This document shows positions 39,561 to 50,465 of a DNA stretch of 52,332 nucleotides, one piece after another; position 1 is the first letter of the stretch; each line of letters starts with the position of its first letter. Position numbers and translations under genes: made by a program. The notes beneath the pieces are model-generated. The model worked only from the letters and a program-made list of their open reading frames with translations. It did no database searches and was not told the origin of the DNA. Source of the DNA: Gammaproteobacteria bacterium (lineage in GTDB: Bacteria; Pseudomonadota; Gammaproteobacteria; Granulosicoccales; Granulosicoccaceae); the NCBI GenBank assembly GCA_019634245.1, contig JAHQVR010000154.1:1-52332 (forward strand). The letters are read 5' to 3'.

Positions 39561-39582
39561 TACCACAGGCGCCTGTGATACC
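39561..39582. promoter_or_regulatory. 22-bp near-perfect palindrome between nrdR and mdh
   Basis: GTACCACAGGC (39561-39571) is followed immediately by GCCTGTGATAC (39572-39582): 10 of 11 arm positions are complementary, with a 14-bp perfect core CACAGGCGCCTGTG. It lies in the 122-nt gap between divergent nrdR and mdh, about 43 nt from nrdR and 59 nt from mdh. A dimeric regulator's operator is the simplest reading; the regulator is unknown. Confidence 0.6.
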
Positions 39583-39640
39583 ATCGTCCGCGGGTTTTTT
39601 CATATTATATCCGCACCATCTACTCCAGGACTTTTTACCC

Positions 39641-40621
39641 ATGTCACAACCTAAGCGCATAGCCGTCACTGGCGCTGCAGGACAAATCTGCTACTCCTTG
39701 TTGTTTCGCATCGCTAACGGAGATATCTACGGACCCGATCAGCCAGTCAGCCTTCATTTACTGGAGATCACACCAGCGCTGGGCCTGCTAGAAGCCGTCA
39801 AAATGGAGCTGGATGATTGCGCGTTTCCGCTGCTTAACGACATCGTCTGTACCGACGATGCAGAGGTAGCACTAAAGAACGTAGATGCAGCGCTATTTGT
39901 CGGTGCTAAGCCGCGAGGCCCCGGCATGGAACGCAAAGACCTAATCTCAGATAACGGCAAAATATTCAGTGCTCTGGGTCAAGTGCTAAACGATGTGGGT
40001 AACCCCGATTGTAAGGTGGTGGTGGTTGGAAACCCAGCAAACACAAACGCGTTAATCCTCCAAGCAAACGCACCGAAAATCAATCCGCGTAACGTGACCG
40101 CCTTAACCCGTTTAGACCACAACCGAGCGGTGTCTCAGCTAGCAGCAAAAACAGGCTCCCGTGTGGGTGATATCAAACAAATGGTGATCTGGGGTAACCA
40201 TTCCACAACTCAAGTGCCCGATATCACCTATGCCACCATTAAAGGTAAAACCGCTTCGGACCTGGTCGATCAGGACTGGGCACGCAGTGAATTTATACCC
40301 ACTGTCGCCAAACGCGGAGCAGCAGTGATTGATGCACGCGGTAGTTCCAGCGCAGCCTCCGCGGCGAATGGGGTCATCGACCATATGGCCAGTTGGATCC
40401 AAGGCACCCCCGACGGCGATTGGGTGAGCATGGCAGTCACCAGCGACGGTAGCTATGGTATTGACGAAGGGCTAATTTACTCGTTCCCAGTACAGTGTAA
40501 GGATGGCGACTACACCATCATCAACGACTTGGATGTCGGTGACTTTATCCGTGAAAAAATGCTCGCCAGTCAACAGGAACTTCGCGAAGAGCGCGATACT
40601 GTGCAAGATTTGATGGCTTAA
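39641..40621 (+). CDS. mdh: Malate dehydrogenase
   Basis: A 326-residue NAD-dependent enzyme of the TCA cycle, of the cytosolic/beta-proteobacterial type 2 clade rather than the E. coli type. [17 protein letters not shown] is the NAD motif, LTRLDHNRA and [14 protein letters not shown] hold the catalytic Asp and His, and [17 protein letters not shown] is a type 2 signature. ATG 39641 with CAGGA about 11 nt upstream is preferred over the frame's extension to 39575, which runs through the regulatory gap. Confidence 0.97.
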   Translation: MSQPKRIAVTGAAGQICYSLLFRIANGDIYGPDQPVSLHLLEITPALGLLEAVKMELDDCAFPLLNDIVCTDDAEVALKNVDAALFVGAKPRGPGMERKDLISDNGKIFSALGQVLNDVGNPDCKVVVVGNPANTNALILQANAPKINPRNVTALTRLDHNRAVSQLAAKTGSRVGDIKQMVIWGNHSTTQVPDITYATIKGKTASDLVDQDWARSEFIPTVAKRGAAVIDARGSSSAASAANGVIDHMASWIQGTPDGDWVSMAVTSDGSYGIDEGLIYSFPVQCKDGDYTIINDLDVGDFIREKMLASQQELREERDTVQDLMA

Positions 40622-40673
40622 AGCCGACAGTCCACCGCAACCTGATAACACCGACACCGATCGGTTAGTCGCC

Positions 40674-41309
40674 TCAATCTGACACACCTGCCACAGGACG
40701 TGGAGGTGTGCGTGTGTTCTTTTTGCCATTCAATAATTTGATCAATCGAATAACCAGTAGCGCTAGCAGAATAACTAAGTAGACTTTCGGTTCCAGACGC
40801 TCACCTTTTGCGAGCCATACATAGTGAACAATCGCAGCGGTCGCCCCCAGATACACCCATCGATGCAGCAACTGCCAACGCTTACCCAGGCGTTTAGTCA
40901 TTTTTCGTGTCGACGTGATGGCCAACGGTAGAAAAATCATTAACGCGATGAATCCGGCAAGCACGTAAGGCCTCTCGTAAAGATCCTCAATCACGGCCGG
41001 TACACTAAATCCGCTGTCCAGCAGATACAAAAGAAAATGGATGCAGGCGTAAAAAAAGGCATAAAGCCCAATCATTCTGCGTAAACGCACGGGCCAACTC
41101 ACCTTGAGCTTCTGGCGTAGCGGCGTTAAGACCAGGCCGAGGATAATAAAACGGAGTGCCCATTCACCGGTTTCGTCTGTCAGTACTTCGATAGGGTTAG
41201 GGTCAAGCCGATTGGTCAGCAATGCAAAGACCAATCCGATAAACGGCAGCAAGCACAGCACAAATACCGTAGGCTTTAGCCAAACATCCGGGTGATTCTT
41301 AAGCCCCAC
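40674..41309 (-). CDS. msrQ: Heme-containing membrane subunit MsrQ
   Basis: A 211-residue inner-membrane b-type heme protein (YedZ family) that passes electrons from the respiratory chain to MsrP for repair of oxidised methionine in the periplasm. About six helices are visible; GEWALRFIILGLVLTPL, LRRMIGLYAFFYACIHFLLYL and WQLLHRWVYLGATAAIVHYVWL carry the heme His residues. Start is GTG 41309. Unusually, it is separated from msrP by a gene on the opposite strand. Confidence 0.94.
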   Translation of the reverse strand: MGLKNHPDVWLKPTVFVLCLLPFIGLVFALLTNRLDPNPIEVLTDETGEWALRFIILGLVLTPLRQKLKVSWPVRLRRMIGLYAFFYACIHFLLYLLDSGFSVPAVIEDLYERPYVLAGFIALMIFLPLAITSTRKMTKRLGKRWQLLHRWVYLGATAAIVHYVWLAKGERLEPKVYLVILLALLVIRLIKLLNGKKNTRTPPRPVAGVSD

Positions 41310-41471
41310 TGTGCATCCACCTATACTCTAGGGGCATGGGGAAGTTGGAATTTTTATACAGATGAAGCGCGGTCATATCCGTTTGAGTCTAGCCCGATAT
41401 CGGGAAGTTCATTGTATGGTTGTTAGATTGATTGCAATTTCGGTGCAAAATTGAGTTCAAGCATATCCAAG

Positions 41472-42257
41472 ATGACGAATCTGCCACCGATTGGCCTACT
41501 CCCGGCAGCTGGATTTGCAACCCGATTGGGTTTGACGCATGGCAGCAAGGAAGTGTTGTCGGTGGCAGATATACACGCCGAAGGTCAACGTTTTTGCCCG
41601 GTGTCACACTACTTGTTGCGTCATTACGCCGCGGCGGGTATAGAGCATGTAAAGATCGTAACCCGCGCTGAAAAATCCGACATACCAGCGACTTTAGGCT
41701 ACCGCTATGGAACTCACACGCAACTCGACTACCTGTGCGTAGGGCCAACCCCCAGTGCGGTTCACACCATCGCAGCCGGTTGCCAAGCAACAGAAATCGC
41801 GCCAATGGCGCTGGGGTTTCCTGACATTATCATTCAGGCTACAGATGTATATGCTCAGCTGAGCTCGCAATTGCAGCAAGGCCGTCACTCAGTGGCCCTG
41901 GGTTTGTTTCCCACAGCAAAACCTGAGAAGTTTGATATGGTCATCACCGATGCAAACCACCAAGTCACGCACATAGACATTAAAAAGGCTCATAGCACTT
42001 CGCAACAAACCTGGGTATGTGCTGTTTGGAATTCAGACTTTACCCGCTACTTAATAGACTGGGTATCCAAAAAACCCTTAGCCGTTGAGTCGCACATGGG
42101 AGACGTGCTGCTAGGCGCGATAGCCGATGGTTTAACCATAGGCTCAGTGTCGTTTGTCAAAGGCCGAGTTTTGGATGTAGGCACTCCCGAGGATTTGGCG
42201 ATCGCCCGGGATCACCGAGCGTTAGAAAAATTTCTTCAAATCCATCCCGCTGTATAG
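41472..42257 (+). CDS. Nucleotidyltransferase-like protein
   Basis: A 261-residue protein of the GT-A/nucleotidyltransferase fold. [23 protein letters not shown] matches the GxGTRLxPLTxxxPKxxLPV signature of sugar-1-phosphate nucleotidyltransferases, and the ATDVYAQL and [17 protein letters not shown] elements at the middle and end are also family-like. The consensus Pro before Lys is Ser here, so substrate choice may differ. No sugar-pathway neighbour is present. ATG 41472 is chosen over a TTG seven codons earlier. Its 3' end overlaps the msrP 3' end by 36 nt. Confidence 0.82.
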   Translation: MTNLPPIGLLPAAGFATRLGLTHGSKEVLSVADIHAEGQRFCPVSHYLLRHYAAAGIEHVKIVTRAEKSDIPATLGYRYGTHTQLDYLCVGPTPSAVHTIAAGCQATEIAPMALGFPDIIIQATDVYAQLSSQLQQGRHSVALGLFPTAKPEKFDMVITDANHQVTHIDIKKAHSTSQQTWVCAVWNSDFTRYLIDWVSKKPLAVESHMGDVLLGAIADGLTIGSVSFVKGRVLDVGTPEDLAIARDHRALEKFLQIHPAV

Positions 42258-43187
42258 CGACTCTACTTCTTCGGCATAGCCATTCATCATTTGAGTATCT
42301 ATCTTGGGCGAGAACAACGCCGCTAACCCACCGGAATCGCCCGTCAGGCGACGCTCTTTCGCTTGACTCCAGCGAGGATGATTTACATCAGGGTTTACGT
42401 TGCTGTAAAAACCGTATTCGTGAGGCCCAGCTACATTCCAGCTCGTTGGCGGCTGTTCTTCTGTAAAACTGATTCTGACTATCGATTTAATACTTTTAAA
42501 CCCGTACTTCCAAGGAACGATCAGTCGCAGAGGTGCACCGTTTTGATTGGGTATGGTCTCTCCGTACATTCCCACGGTCATCAGGGTCAACGGATGCATC
42601 GCCTCGTCAATTCGCAAACCTTCGCGATACGGCCATTCCAGCACTCGCCGCTGAATTCCGGGCAACCGATCATCGACAATCGTTTCAAAAGCAACATACT
42701 TCGCTTTGGAGGTAGGCTTAAATCGCTTCAGTAAATCACCTAACGGAAAACCATTCCATGGTATGACCATTGACCAGGCCTCTACACAGCGCATTCTGTA
42801 GATACGCTCCTCAATCGGATGAGGCTTGAGTATGTCTTCAAGGGCGAGCGTGCCGGGTGCTTCACATTCACCATCTACCTTGACGCTCCAAGGATCAGTG
42901 AGCAAAAATTCGGCATTACGTTTAGGGTCGCTCTTATCGGTACCGAGTTCATAAAAATTGTTGTAGCTTGTCGCCGTTTCCTGCGAGGTCAATTCCTCAT
43001 CAGTGCTAAAAGGACTTTTCACTATGTCCCCTGGCAACTTTGTGCTTGCCTGCAACTGACTACCCCCGATGAAACCCGTCATTCCTACCGCCATCGATGC
43101 TTGAATCAGTGCGCGGCGTTGTTTGAAGGTTTGCGGGTCGGTAATTTCGCTAGAACGAATATTCGCGACTTTCATCCAATCTTTCAT
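42222..43187 (-). CDS. msrP: Periplasmic methionine sulfoxide reductase MsrP
   Basis: A 321-residue molybdopterin enzyme that reduces oxidised Met in envelope proteins. It has a Tat-type N-terminus with the Arg pair at 24-25 ([13 protein letters not shown]), though it lacks the full SRRxFLK consensus. The Mo-ligating Cys134 is in [14 protein letters not shown], and [26 protein letters not shown] and [15 protein letters not shown] are family segments. It is divergent from the DUF4011-like gene and convergent, with a 36-nt overlap, with the nucleotidyltransferase. Confidence 0.95.
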   Translation of the reverse strand: MKDWMKVANIRSSEITDPQTFKQRRALIQASMAVGMTGFIGGSQLQASTKLPGDIVKSPFSTDEELTSQETATSYNNFYELGTDKSDPKRNAEFLLTDPWSVKVDGECEAPGTLALEDILKPHPIEERIYRMRCVEAWSMVIPWNGFPLGDLLKRFKPTSKAKYVAFETIVDDRLPGIQRRVLEWPYREGLRIDEAMHPLTLMTVGMYGETIPNQNGAPLRLIVPWKYGFKSIKSIVRISFTEEQPPTSWNVAGPHEYGFYSNVNPDVNHPRWSQAKERRLTGDSGGLAALFSPKIDTQMMNGYAEEVESLYSGMDLKKFF

Positions 43188-43319
43188 GAGAGAACCCTGG
43201 TCATCGTTTGGTAGCCTTTCCTAGGACTCAGAAAAGGCCAAGAAATTCCATCTATTTTCATTTATTTAAGCAATCCTCACACCCACGCAGGCCGGTTTCA
43301 CCGACCCTGGGGCAATTCG

Positions 43320-45527
43320 TTGCCGTTTGACCCGGCAGAGTCTGCGAACTCACCGGCATTTGGCCCGATTTATGAATTGAAGCTCTGTATCCCTACTCAT
43401 AGTAGATTACCCAGAACTCTTCTTGTGGAAGTACTCAGCGGCAATGCATCCGAGCCAGAGCGCGCTCGCAGAAAACAGGATCTATCCCCTGGGGATATCC
43501 GAACCCTGGACTGGTCGAGTCGGCCCGGTGATATTTTGCTGTATCCGCACTCACCACTTGCACTGGTCGATGTATTCGGCAGTGAAAAAGGGGTTTTCGA
43601 CTTACTACCCCTGGAAGATGAGAATAATGCAGAACCACCTTCAGCCCACACAGATGAGCCAACGGGTAGTGTCATTTCCCTGCAGAGTCGTAAAGGTCGA
43701 ACGCAGCGCAAACGGGCCAACTTACTCACCTGTCACTCGCCTGAAGAACTGAGTACCAAATGCAAGCGCGCGTTGATCAGTAATGCGTTAGTAAAGCAAC
43801 CCGGGCAAAAACGACTATTCATCGTGACGGGTTTCTTAAAATGGAAAGCCAACGAAAAAGCAAAGTTTCCCATTCGGTCACCACTGTTGTTCTATCCGGT
43901 AATACTCGTCAACAAAAGACATAACCAAAGTCCAACAATTGCTACGCGTGACACCCATTCAGACGCACCGGCAGAGCTATCCAAACTCTATGAAGTCCGG
44001 CTGGATAGCAACCATCCTGAATCTAACTCAGATCTAACCATGCATTGCCAAAGGCAATGGGGCATCACCCTTCCAGAATTTAGAACTGAGCTGCCATTAC
44101 AAGACTATTTTGCTCAAGTAGCAGAAGCAATTGGCAGCACAGAAGGTGTGGAATTGGAATTTGACATTGCTCTGGGTACAGCTGCGCCTCCCACAGGTGA
44201 ACCGTTAAGACGGTCAGAGGCGCAGGCACAACTGCCAGAGTTACCCAAGAATTTTGCAGCACCACTTGCCATGGCCATCGCTAAGGATAAAGATTTAAAG
44301 GAGTTGTGCGCCGTATTAAATTTAATGGACGATTTCAACAACCGCGATATCAATCTTGATGAGACTTCTCTGAGCAAAAAAAACCTATCTCAGTTGCGTG
44401 AATTGTCGAAAAAATTAAAGGCTTTGGGACTGGAACATTTGGACTTTGACACACTCCTGAAAACCACCTCATCTGTGGCAGCCAATATCAATATTGTTAA
44501 AAGCATTTTAGGTGGCAAACTAATTAACGATATTCTGCAAAACCCTGAAATCACTGCCCTCCACCTGATTCGACTAGGAGGCGTAATCGAGTTAGTCGAT
44601 AAATTCCCTATGCAGCTAAGCGAATACCGGCACGCAGATCTATGCTATCAAGCGACACCCGGTTTGTTGCGTCGTGCGCGTCATCAGGCACGGTTAATAG
44701 AGGACGAGTTTGCTGCGTTGGAAGAGTATTTTGTACTGGATAAGATTCCCACAAAGCAACAGCTACTCAGCCTAATCGATGAATTAGGCCACACCGAACA
44801 CGATACCGATATCGTCGATGCTGATTACTTTAATGCTCGAAGACTCTTCATGGATTTTAGTGTAGAGGCTCCAACCACTCTAACCACAGAGCATCGACGC
44901 CAGCTAGGACAACTAGCCAAGGTCATGAGGTTTCGTGAACTGTTTGTTAACAATACTGAATATCGAATGGCTTTGGGACCCGGCTATCGTGGCTTGCGTA
45001 CCGCCTGGGATCAGTTGGAGCAAATGACTGACTATTCGCAAGAACTCAGCGCCGTATTAGAGTCTGAAAAACATGCGGCACGAGCTATCGCTCAGTGGGA
45101 TGAATTTCGTACCACATACATCAACGAACTCGAAACGCTTCACAACACCTCCGATGCTCTGCAAGGGTTGCTTAGAATTAGTGGCAAGCGCTGGCAACAC
45201 AGCCCGGTTCAAGCCTTGGTTCGGCACTGCCAGTCCGTTGGAGAGAACCTGATAGCGCTACTAGATCATTATGGCCCCATTGAATCGCATGGGTCCAAAA
45301 CACCCGCGGCTGTGCTAGCGCAATTTACCGGTAACTCCGAAAAAGATGGTCGAGTAGAATTTTGTGTCGGTGAAGCACAGGCCCAAATTGCAGAGATTTC
45401 CAACACACAAAATTTATCTCGAGAAGCCGTTGTAGAGACGCTCTCCTGGCTTAAGTCCGCGAGTAATACCGCTGCTGAATTGTCGCTGGACATCGATGAG
45501 ATTCTGCACCACCTGAACATCGCGTAG
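43320..45527 (+). CDS. Unrecognised protein with DUF4011-like region
   Basis: A 735-residue protein I cannot name. Residues about 140-285 resemble the DUF4011 domain at the N-terminus of large helicases often tied to phage defence: a helix then RLFIVTGFLKW, RSPLLFYPVILVNK, YEVRLDSNHPESN and WGITLPEFRTELPLQDYF follow the order of that family. The usual partners (Walker A/B helicase, DUF3320, DUF559 nuclease) are absent. The rest is mostly alpha-helical. The start is TTG 43320 with a weak GGGG before it; no ATG occurs until about residue 241, and upstream the frame closes at 43212-43214. It stands between msrP and a HAD gene, with no mobile or defence neighbours. Confidence 0.72.
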   Translation: MPFDPAESANSPAFGPIYELKLCIPTHSRLPRTLLVEVLSGNASEPERARRKQDLSPGDIRTLDWSSRPGDILLYPHSPLALVDVFGSEKGVFDLLPLEDENNAEPPSAHTDEPTGSVISLQSRKGRTQRKRANLLTCHSPEELSTKCKRALISNALVKQPGQKRLFIVTGFLKWKANEKAKFPIRSPLLFYPVILVNKRHNQSPTIATRDTHSDAPAELSKLYEVRLDSNHPESNSDLTMHCQRQWGITLPEFRTELPLQDYFAQVAEAIGSTEGVELEFDIALGTAAPPTGEPLRRSEAQAQLPELPKNFAAPLAMAIAKDKDLKELCAVLNLMDDFNNRDINLDETSLSKKNLSQLRELSKKLKALGLEHLDFDTLLKTTSSVAANINIVKSILGGKLINDILQNPEITALHLIRLGGVIELVDKFPMQLSEYRHADLCYQATPGLLRRARHQARLIEDEFAALEEYFVLDKIPTKQQLLSLIDELGHTEHDTDIVDADYFNARRLFMDFSVEAPTTLTTEHRRQLGQLAKVMRFRELFVNNTEYRMALGPGYRGLRTAWDQLEQMTDYSQELSAVLESEKHAARAIAQWDEFRTTYINELETLHNTSDALQGLLRISGKRWQHSPVQALVRHCQSVGENLIALLDHYGPIESHGSKTPAAVLAQFTGNSEKDGRVEFCVGEAQAQIAEISNTQNLSREAVVETLSWLKSASNTAAELSLDIDEILHHLNIA

Positions 45528-45557
45528 CGATTGCGGTTCGACTATCTCAAACATCCA

Positions 45558-46475
45558 CTATGTAGTGGGTGCAATATAATCTGGCCTGATGCCGCTAGAG
45601 TCGATAGCCGCCTCCACATCGAGCCCTTTTAACAACCCGTGATCAGTGATCAATACGGTACTCCAGCCGAAAGCCGCGCCACCAAGTATGTCTGTGTGCA
45701 AGGTGTCACCCACCATAGCAATACGCTTTCGGTCAATCACGTTGAGGCGTTCTTCCATCAGCGTAAATACGTCGGGGAAGGGTTTACCAAAAAACTCCGG
45801 TTCGACGCCCGTTTCGTCGGCCAGTGCATGAGCATAAAGACCCGGTTCCAGTGAAAATCCATTGGGATGCGGAGCTACCAAATCGGGATTACCCACGACA
45901 ACCGGCCGAACATGGTTTTTCAAAGAATCCACCATCATTTGATGTTGTGCTTCGCTCCACTGCGTCGTGCTGAGCAACACAAAACCCTCAGCTTCATCAA
46001 ATTCCCGAGGTGTATCCCCCAGCCAAAAACCGTTTGTGGCTAAGCGATGAATCTGCGCAAAATCCGGAGCCATGAACCCCCAACTGAGCTTTGGATCGAG
46101 CAGCGACAGGGCCCGGTCAAGAGCATCGCGACTGGAAATCACATCGTCGAGAGAAAAATTAAAACCCCAGTGAGCGTATTTACTGAACGTTAAATCAACT
46201 GGTTTGCCAGCACCATTGGTGATGACCTTGACCACCTTTCCAGCCCGCTGGAGCGCAGATACATGCTCAACCGCACCCGGCACTACCGATTCACCTACAT
46301 TTAAAACGCCAAAACCGTCCAGTATAAATACGTCGATATCATCGACTAATTCAGTTAAGTTGGCGACTGTGCGTGAATGCTTAGGATGGTGTGCATTAGG
46401 AAAGCGAGACCGAACCTCTTGGTATCGGGCGACTGCTTGATGTGCTGTAAGAGTGAGTGGAACAGACAAAATCAT
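45558..46475 (-). CDS. HAD-superfamily class IIA hydrolase
   Basis: A 305-residue phosphatase-like protein of the group related to NagD and annotated TIGR01459. The nucleophile motif is [13 protein letters not shown], motif II TNGAG, and the C-terminal [18 protein letters not shown] has the acidic metal site. The second Asp of the DxD motif is replaced by Phe, as is common in this subgroup. ATG 46475 overlaps the purL stop as ATGA, so it is translated after purL; a TTG start three codons earlier is less likely. Substrate unknown. Confidence 0.88.
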   Translation of the reverse strand: MILSVPLTLTAHQAVARYQEVRSRFPNAHHPKHSRTVANLTELVDDIDVFILDGFGVLNVGESVVPGAVEHVSALQRAGKVVKVITNGAGKPVDLTFSKYAHWGFNFSLDDVISSRDALDRALSLLDPKLSWGFMAPDFAQIHRLATNGFWLGDTPREFDEAEGFVLLSTTQWSEAQHQMMVDSLKNHVRPVVVGNPDLVAPHPNGFSLEPGLYAHALADETGVEPEFFGKPFPDVFTLMEERLNVIDRKRIAMVGDTLHTDILGGAAFGWSTVLITDHGLLKGLDVEAAIDSSGIRPDYIAPTT

Positions 46476-49400
46476 CCAACCCAAACGCGTGCATTTTCAA
46501 ACATGCGCAACCAAGGGCCATTCTCACCCCAGTTGCGTGGTGCATACGAATTAGTGACCGTTCGGAACACGCGCTCTGGATGCGGCATCATAATCGTCAC
46601 CCGACCATCGGAGCTACAAAGCCCAGTGATACCATGCAATGAGCCATTAGGATTCTCCGGATAGTGCTCGGTTATCTGACCGTTGTTATCGACAAATCCC
46701 ATGGTAATAACGGCATTGTGCAAATCGTCCGGCTGTTCAAAGGCCACTTGACCTTCACCGTGTGCGACTGCAATAGGAATGCGCGAACCGGCCATATCGA
46801 CAAAGAACAATGAGGGTGATTCGTAGATTTCAACGGTTGCAACACGGGCCTCATATTGCTCTGATCGGTTTCTTACAAACGCAGGCCACGCTCGAGTGCC
46901 AGGTATGATGCTTTTTAAACGAGACAGAGCTTGGCAACCATTGCATACCCCTAAAGTAAAAGTATCGTCTCGGTTAAAATAGCGACTGAATTCTTCCTTT
47001 AGGTTTTCGTTGTACAGAATTGAATTAGCCCAACCACCACCAGCACCGAGGACATCTCCGTAGGAAAAACCGCCACAGGCCACCAGACCCCGAAAATCTT
47101 CCAGCGATACGCGCTTTTCAGCCAGATCGCTCATGTGCACATCGACGGCCTCAAATCCTGCGGTATGAAACGCAGCGGCCATTTCTAAATGGCTGTTGAC
47201 GCCCTGTTCACGTAATATCGCTACGGGAGGGCGCGACAGATTCAACGCCGGGGCAATGAGGGACTGATTTGGTTCAAAGGTCAGCATGGGTGAGATACCC
47301 GCATCATCACTGCGGCTGATCAGTTCATATTCTTCATCGGCGCACTCTGGGTTGTCTCGCAAACGTTGTATTTGATAACTGGTTTCCCACCAGCAGCGCC
47401 GCAAGTGAGCTACCGTTTCGCTGTAGAGCATCTCCGCGCCCTGCCAAATTTCAATATCGCGCGTGTCATTCAGGCTTCCCAACGTATGAACGTAGTCCCC
47501 CAATCCCACACTCTCAAATTCTGCTAATACTTCGGCGTATTGCACACTGCGAATCTGAATAACAGCGCCCAACTCTTCCGTGAATAGCGTTGCGATAGAA
47601 TCGACCGGTAACGAATTTAGTTGCGCGGTCACCCCAACGTTTCCAGCGAATGCCATTTCCAACAGTGTGACCAACAAACCCCCATCCGAGCGGTCGTGGT
47701 ACGCCAACAACAAATCACGCTCTATTAAAATTTGTACAGCCGTAAAAAAGGCTTTCAGTCTGGCGGGGTCGTCAACATCTGGAGCGTCGTTACCCAATTG
47801 ATCGAAGGCCTGTGCCAGTGCAGAACCACCCAGCCGATTTTTACTGCCACCCAAATCCAGAAACAACAGCTCCGTATCACCACAATCGGTGTGTAGCTGA
47901 GGAGTTAAGGTTTTTCGCACATCGCTGACAGGAGCAAAGGCGGATATGATGACGCTCATCGGAGCAGTCACACTCAAATTATCTGCCCCGTCTTGCCATT
48001 GAGTTTTCATCGACAATGAATCTTTGCCCACTGGGATGGCAATGCCTAACGCGGGCGCAAGCTCTTCGCCCACCGCCTTAACCGCATCAAATAGGGCGAC
48101 ATCTTCACCTGGGTGACCAGCAGCGGCCATCCAGTTTGCCGAGAGTTTCACTTGGTTCAGCTCACCTATGCAGGCAGCTGCAATGTTGGTAAGCGCTTCG
48201 GCCAAGGCCATTCGCGCAGATGCCGCTGGATTAACCAACGCAATCGGTGGCCGTTCCCCCATGGCCATTGCCTCACCCGTATGACCAATGTAGTCAGCCG
48301 CTGTCACGGCGACATCAGCCACTGGCATCTGCCAGGGACCGACTAATTGATCTCGAACTATCTGTCCGGTGACACTTCTATCACCAATGGTGATTAAAAA
48401 GTTTTTCGCAGCCACGCTGGGCACCTGCAGCACCCGGAGTACGGCTTCCTCCAACGAAATGTTGCCCGTGTCAAAAGCAGGCTGATCGAACGATCGGCGC
48501 TGCGCCTCGATGGACAGCTTCGGTGGCTTACCCAGCAAAACGCTTAGCGGCATATTGACCACTTGGTTGTCAAAGTGCGCATCGGTGACGATCAGTTGCT
48601 GAAGTTCGGTCGTGTTCCCAACGATGGCATACAGGCATCGTTCTCGGCGACACAGATTTTCAAACTCAGTTAATTTCTGTGGATCAACCGCCAGCACATA
48701 ACGCTCTTGTGCTTCATTACACCAGATGCCCATCGGCGACATACCGGGTTCGTCATTGAGTATGTTTCTTAAGTGAATCTCAGCACCGCGGCCAGCGTCA
48801 TTGACGAGTTCCGGCAGCGCATTCGACAACCCGCCCGCACCCACATCATGCATAGACAGAACAGGACTGTCATCACCCATCGCGATGCACCGATCGATAA
48901 CTTCCTGGGCGCGGCGTTGCATTTCAGGGTTGCCACGTTGCACAGACGCAAAATCTAGCTCTTCACTGGACGTACCGCTAGACATTGACGACGCTGCCCC
49001 GCCACCTAAGCCGATTAACATCGCTGGGCCACCTAACACCACTAGTGCCGCTTCTACGGGTACGGGTTTCTTGTCAACATTGAGACTGCGTATGTTGCCC
49101 AATCCACCCGCGATCATGATCGGTTTGTGAAAGCCGCGTATCTCTGAGGTATCTCCAAACTTCACACTCTGCGTGAAACTGCGAAAGTACCCGCACAAAT
49201 TGGGTCGCCCAAATTCATTGTTGAACGAAGCCGCTCCGATGGGGCCTTCAATCATGATGCTCAAAGCACTGGCTATTCGTTCCGGTTTATTTTGAACGTT
49301 CTCCCAAGGCTGCGGAAGCTCTGGTATGTGCAAATCCGACACCGTAAATCCGCAAAGCCCAGCTTTAGGTTTTGATCCGTTACCGGTGGCTCCTTCGTCG

Positions 49401-50347
49401 CGAATTTCTCCACCCGCACCCGTTGCCGCCCCTGGATAAGGGGAAATCGCGGTTGGGTGGTTGTGGGTTTCTACTTTGATCTGGATGTGAGCAGCTTCGC
49501 GGGTGATGCGGTAGTGATGATCAGGTCCAGGCAACCAGCGATGCGCCATTTCTCCCTCGATCACAGCTGCATTGTCATGGTAGGCCGACAAGATACCGGT
49601 GGGTGATTCAGCGTAGGTATTGCGGATCATGCCAAACAAGGACTGCGGTTGAGGTATCCCATCGATTTGCCAACTTGCATTGAAGATTTTATGTCGGCAG
49701 TGTTCTGAGTTCGCCTGAGCAAACATCATAAGTTCAGCGTCGGTAGGATCGCGCCCCATTTTGACGAAGTTCTCTATCAGATAGTCGATCTCGTCATCCG
49801 ACAAGGCCAGGCCAAGCTCCCGATTGGCGTTTTCCAACGCCGTTCGCCCATCACTCGCTACCGGCACTGTGGTGAGCGCCAGAGGATCGTTCCGCTCGAA
49901 CAATACAGACAGCGCAGATTCTGAAGCGAACACAGCCTCTGTCATTCGGTCATGCAAAAGAGCACGGACAGCGAGAGTCGTTGAAGGGCTGATGTCATTG
50001 ACACCCTGAAGCGTGTAAACCACCGCCCGTTCTACCCGTTGAACCATTGCTAAACCGCAGCGATGACAGATATCGGTCGCTTTGGTGGACCACGGAGAAA
50101 TGGTTCCTGGCCTGGGAGCCACATAGAGCTGAAACCCGTCAGAATCAGAAGGCGCTGCAGTTACTGATAGAAGATTGCTCAAGCAGGCGCTATCGTCATC
50201 ACTTAAGGCGTTTGAGCCATCTGAGTGAATCAAATAGTGATAATGCGCGCTAACACCAACAATAGCTGCATCAACCGATGCTAGTTGAGCCGCCAAGCGC
50301 GACAAACGAAAGTCACTCTGTGCAGAAGCACCGGGCAGACATAGCAT
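46472..50347 (-). CDS. purL: Phosphoribosylformylglycinamidine synthase
   Basis: A 1291-residue single-chain FGAM synthase (purine step 4). An N-terminal PurS-like domain precedes two AIRS-like halves ([24 protein letters not shown] and [14 protein letters not shown]) and a C-terminal glutamine amidotransferase with Cys in [10 protein letters not shown] and the His/Glu pair in VAHGEGQ and MPHPER. The length is full, with no frameshift. A hairpin lies just upstream of the start ATG 50347. It is followed by the HAD gene with a 4-nt overlap. Confidence 0.98.
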   Translation of the reverse strand: MLCLPGASAQSDFRLSRLAAQLASVDAAIVGVSAHYHYLIHSDGSNALSDDDSACLSNLLSVTAAPSDSDGFQLYVAPRPGTISPWSTKATDICHRCGLAMVQRVERAVVYTLQGVNDISPSTTLAVRALLHDRMTEAVFASESALSVLFERNDPLALTTVPVASDGRTALENANRELGLALSDDEIDYLIENFVKMGRDPTDAELMMFAQANSEHCRHKIFNASWQIDGIPQPQSLFGMIRNTYAESPTGILSAYHDNAAVIEGEMAHRWLPGPDHHYRITREAAHIQIKVETHNHPTAISPYPGAATGAGGEIRDEGATGNGSKPKAGLCGFTVSDLHIPELPQPWENVQNKPERIASALSIMIEGPIGAASFNNEFGRPNLCGYFRSFTQSVKFGDTSEIRGFHKPIMIAGGLGNIRSLNVDKKPVPVEAALVVLGGPAMLIGLGGGAASSMSSGTSSEELDFASVQRGNPEMQRRAQEVIDRCIAMGDDSPVLSMHDVGAGGLSNALPELVNDAGRGAEIHLRNILNDEPGMSPMGIWCNEAQERYVLAVDPQKLTEFENLCRRERCLYAIVGNTTELQQLIVTDAHFDNQVVNMPLSVLLGKPPKLSIEAQRRSFDQPAFDTGNISLEEAVLRVLQVPSVAAKNFLITIGDRSVTGQIVRDQLVGPWQMPVADVAVTAADYIGHTGEAMAMGERPPIALVNPAASARMALAEALTNIAAACIGELNQVKLSANWMAAAGHPGEDVALFDAVKAVGEELAPALGIAIPVGKDSLSMKTQWQDGADNLSVTAPMSVIISAFAPVSDVRKTLTPQLHTDCGDTELLFLDLGGSKNRLGGSALAQAFDQLGNDAPDVDDPARLKAFFTAVQILIERDLLLAYHDRSDGGLLVTLLEMAFAGNVGVTAQLNSLPVDSIATLFTEELGAVIQIRSVQYAEVLAEFESVGLGDYVHTLGSLNDTRDIEIWQGAEMLYSETVAHLRRCWWETSYQIQRLRDNPECADEEYELISRSDDAGISPMLTFEPNQSLIAPALNLSRPPVAILREQGVNSHLEMAAAFHTAGFEAVDVHMSDLAEKRVSLEDFRGLVACGGFSYGDVLGAGGGWANSILYNENLKEEFSRYFNRDDTFTLGVCNGCQALSRLKSIIPGTRAWPAFVRNRSEQYEARVATVEIYESPSLFFVDMAGSRIPIAVAHGEGQVAFEQPDDLHNAVITMGFVDNNGQITEHYPENPNGSLHGITGLCSSDGRVTIMMPHPERVFRTVTNSYAPRNWGENGPWLRMFENARVWVG

Positions 50348-50376
50348 GGGAAGAGAAATCCATTGGACAGAATCAC

Positions 50377-50404
50377 GGGTGCTTCATGATACTCCGAAGC
50401 ACCC
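50377..50404. promoter_or_regulatory. 9-bp hairpin in the purL leader
   Basis: GGGTGCTTC (50377-50385) is fully complementary to GAAGCACCC (50396-50404), with a 10-nt loop, 30-57 nt before the purL ATG on the minus strand. There is no following U tract, so it is either a terminator of the DUF481 gene that relies on Rho, or a leader element for purL. Confidence 0.55.
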
Positions 50405-50465
50405 GGATCGGCCACGCCCGACGCAAATTTCTTTGCGCCATTTCGATCAGTTGATCCTGTTTAGA

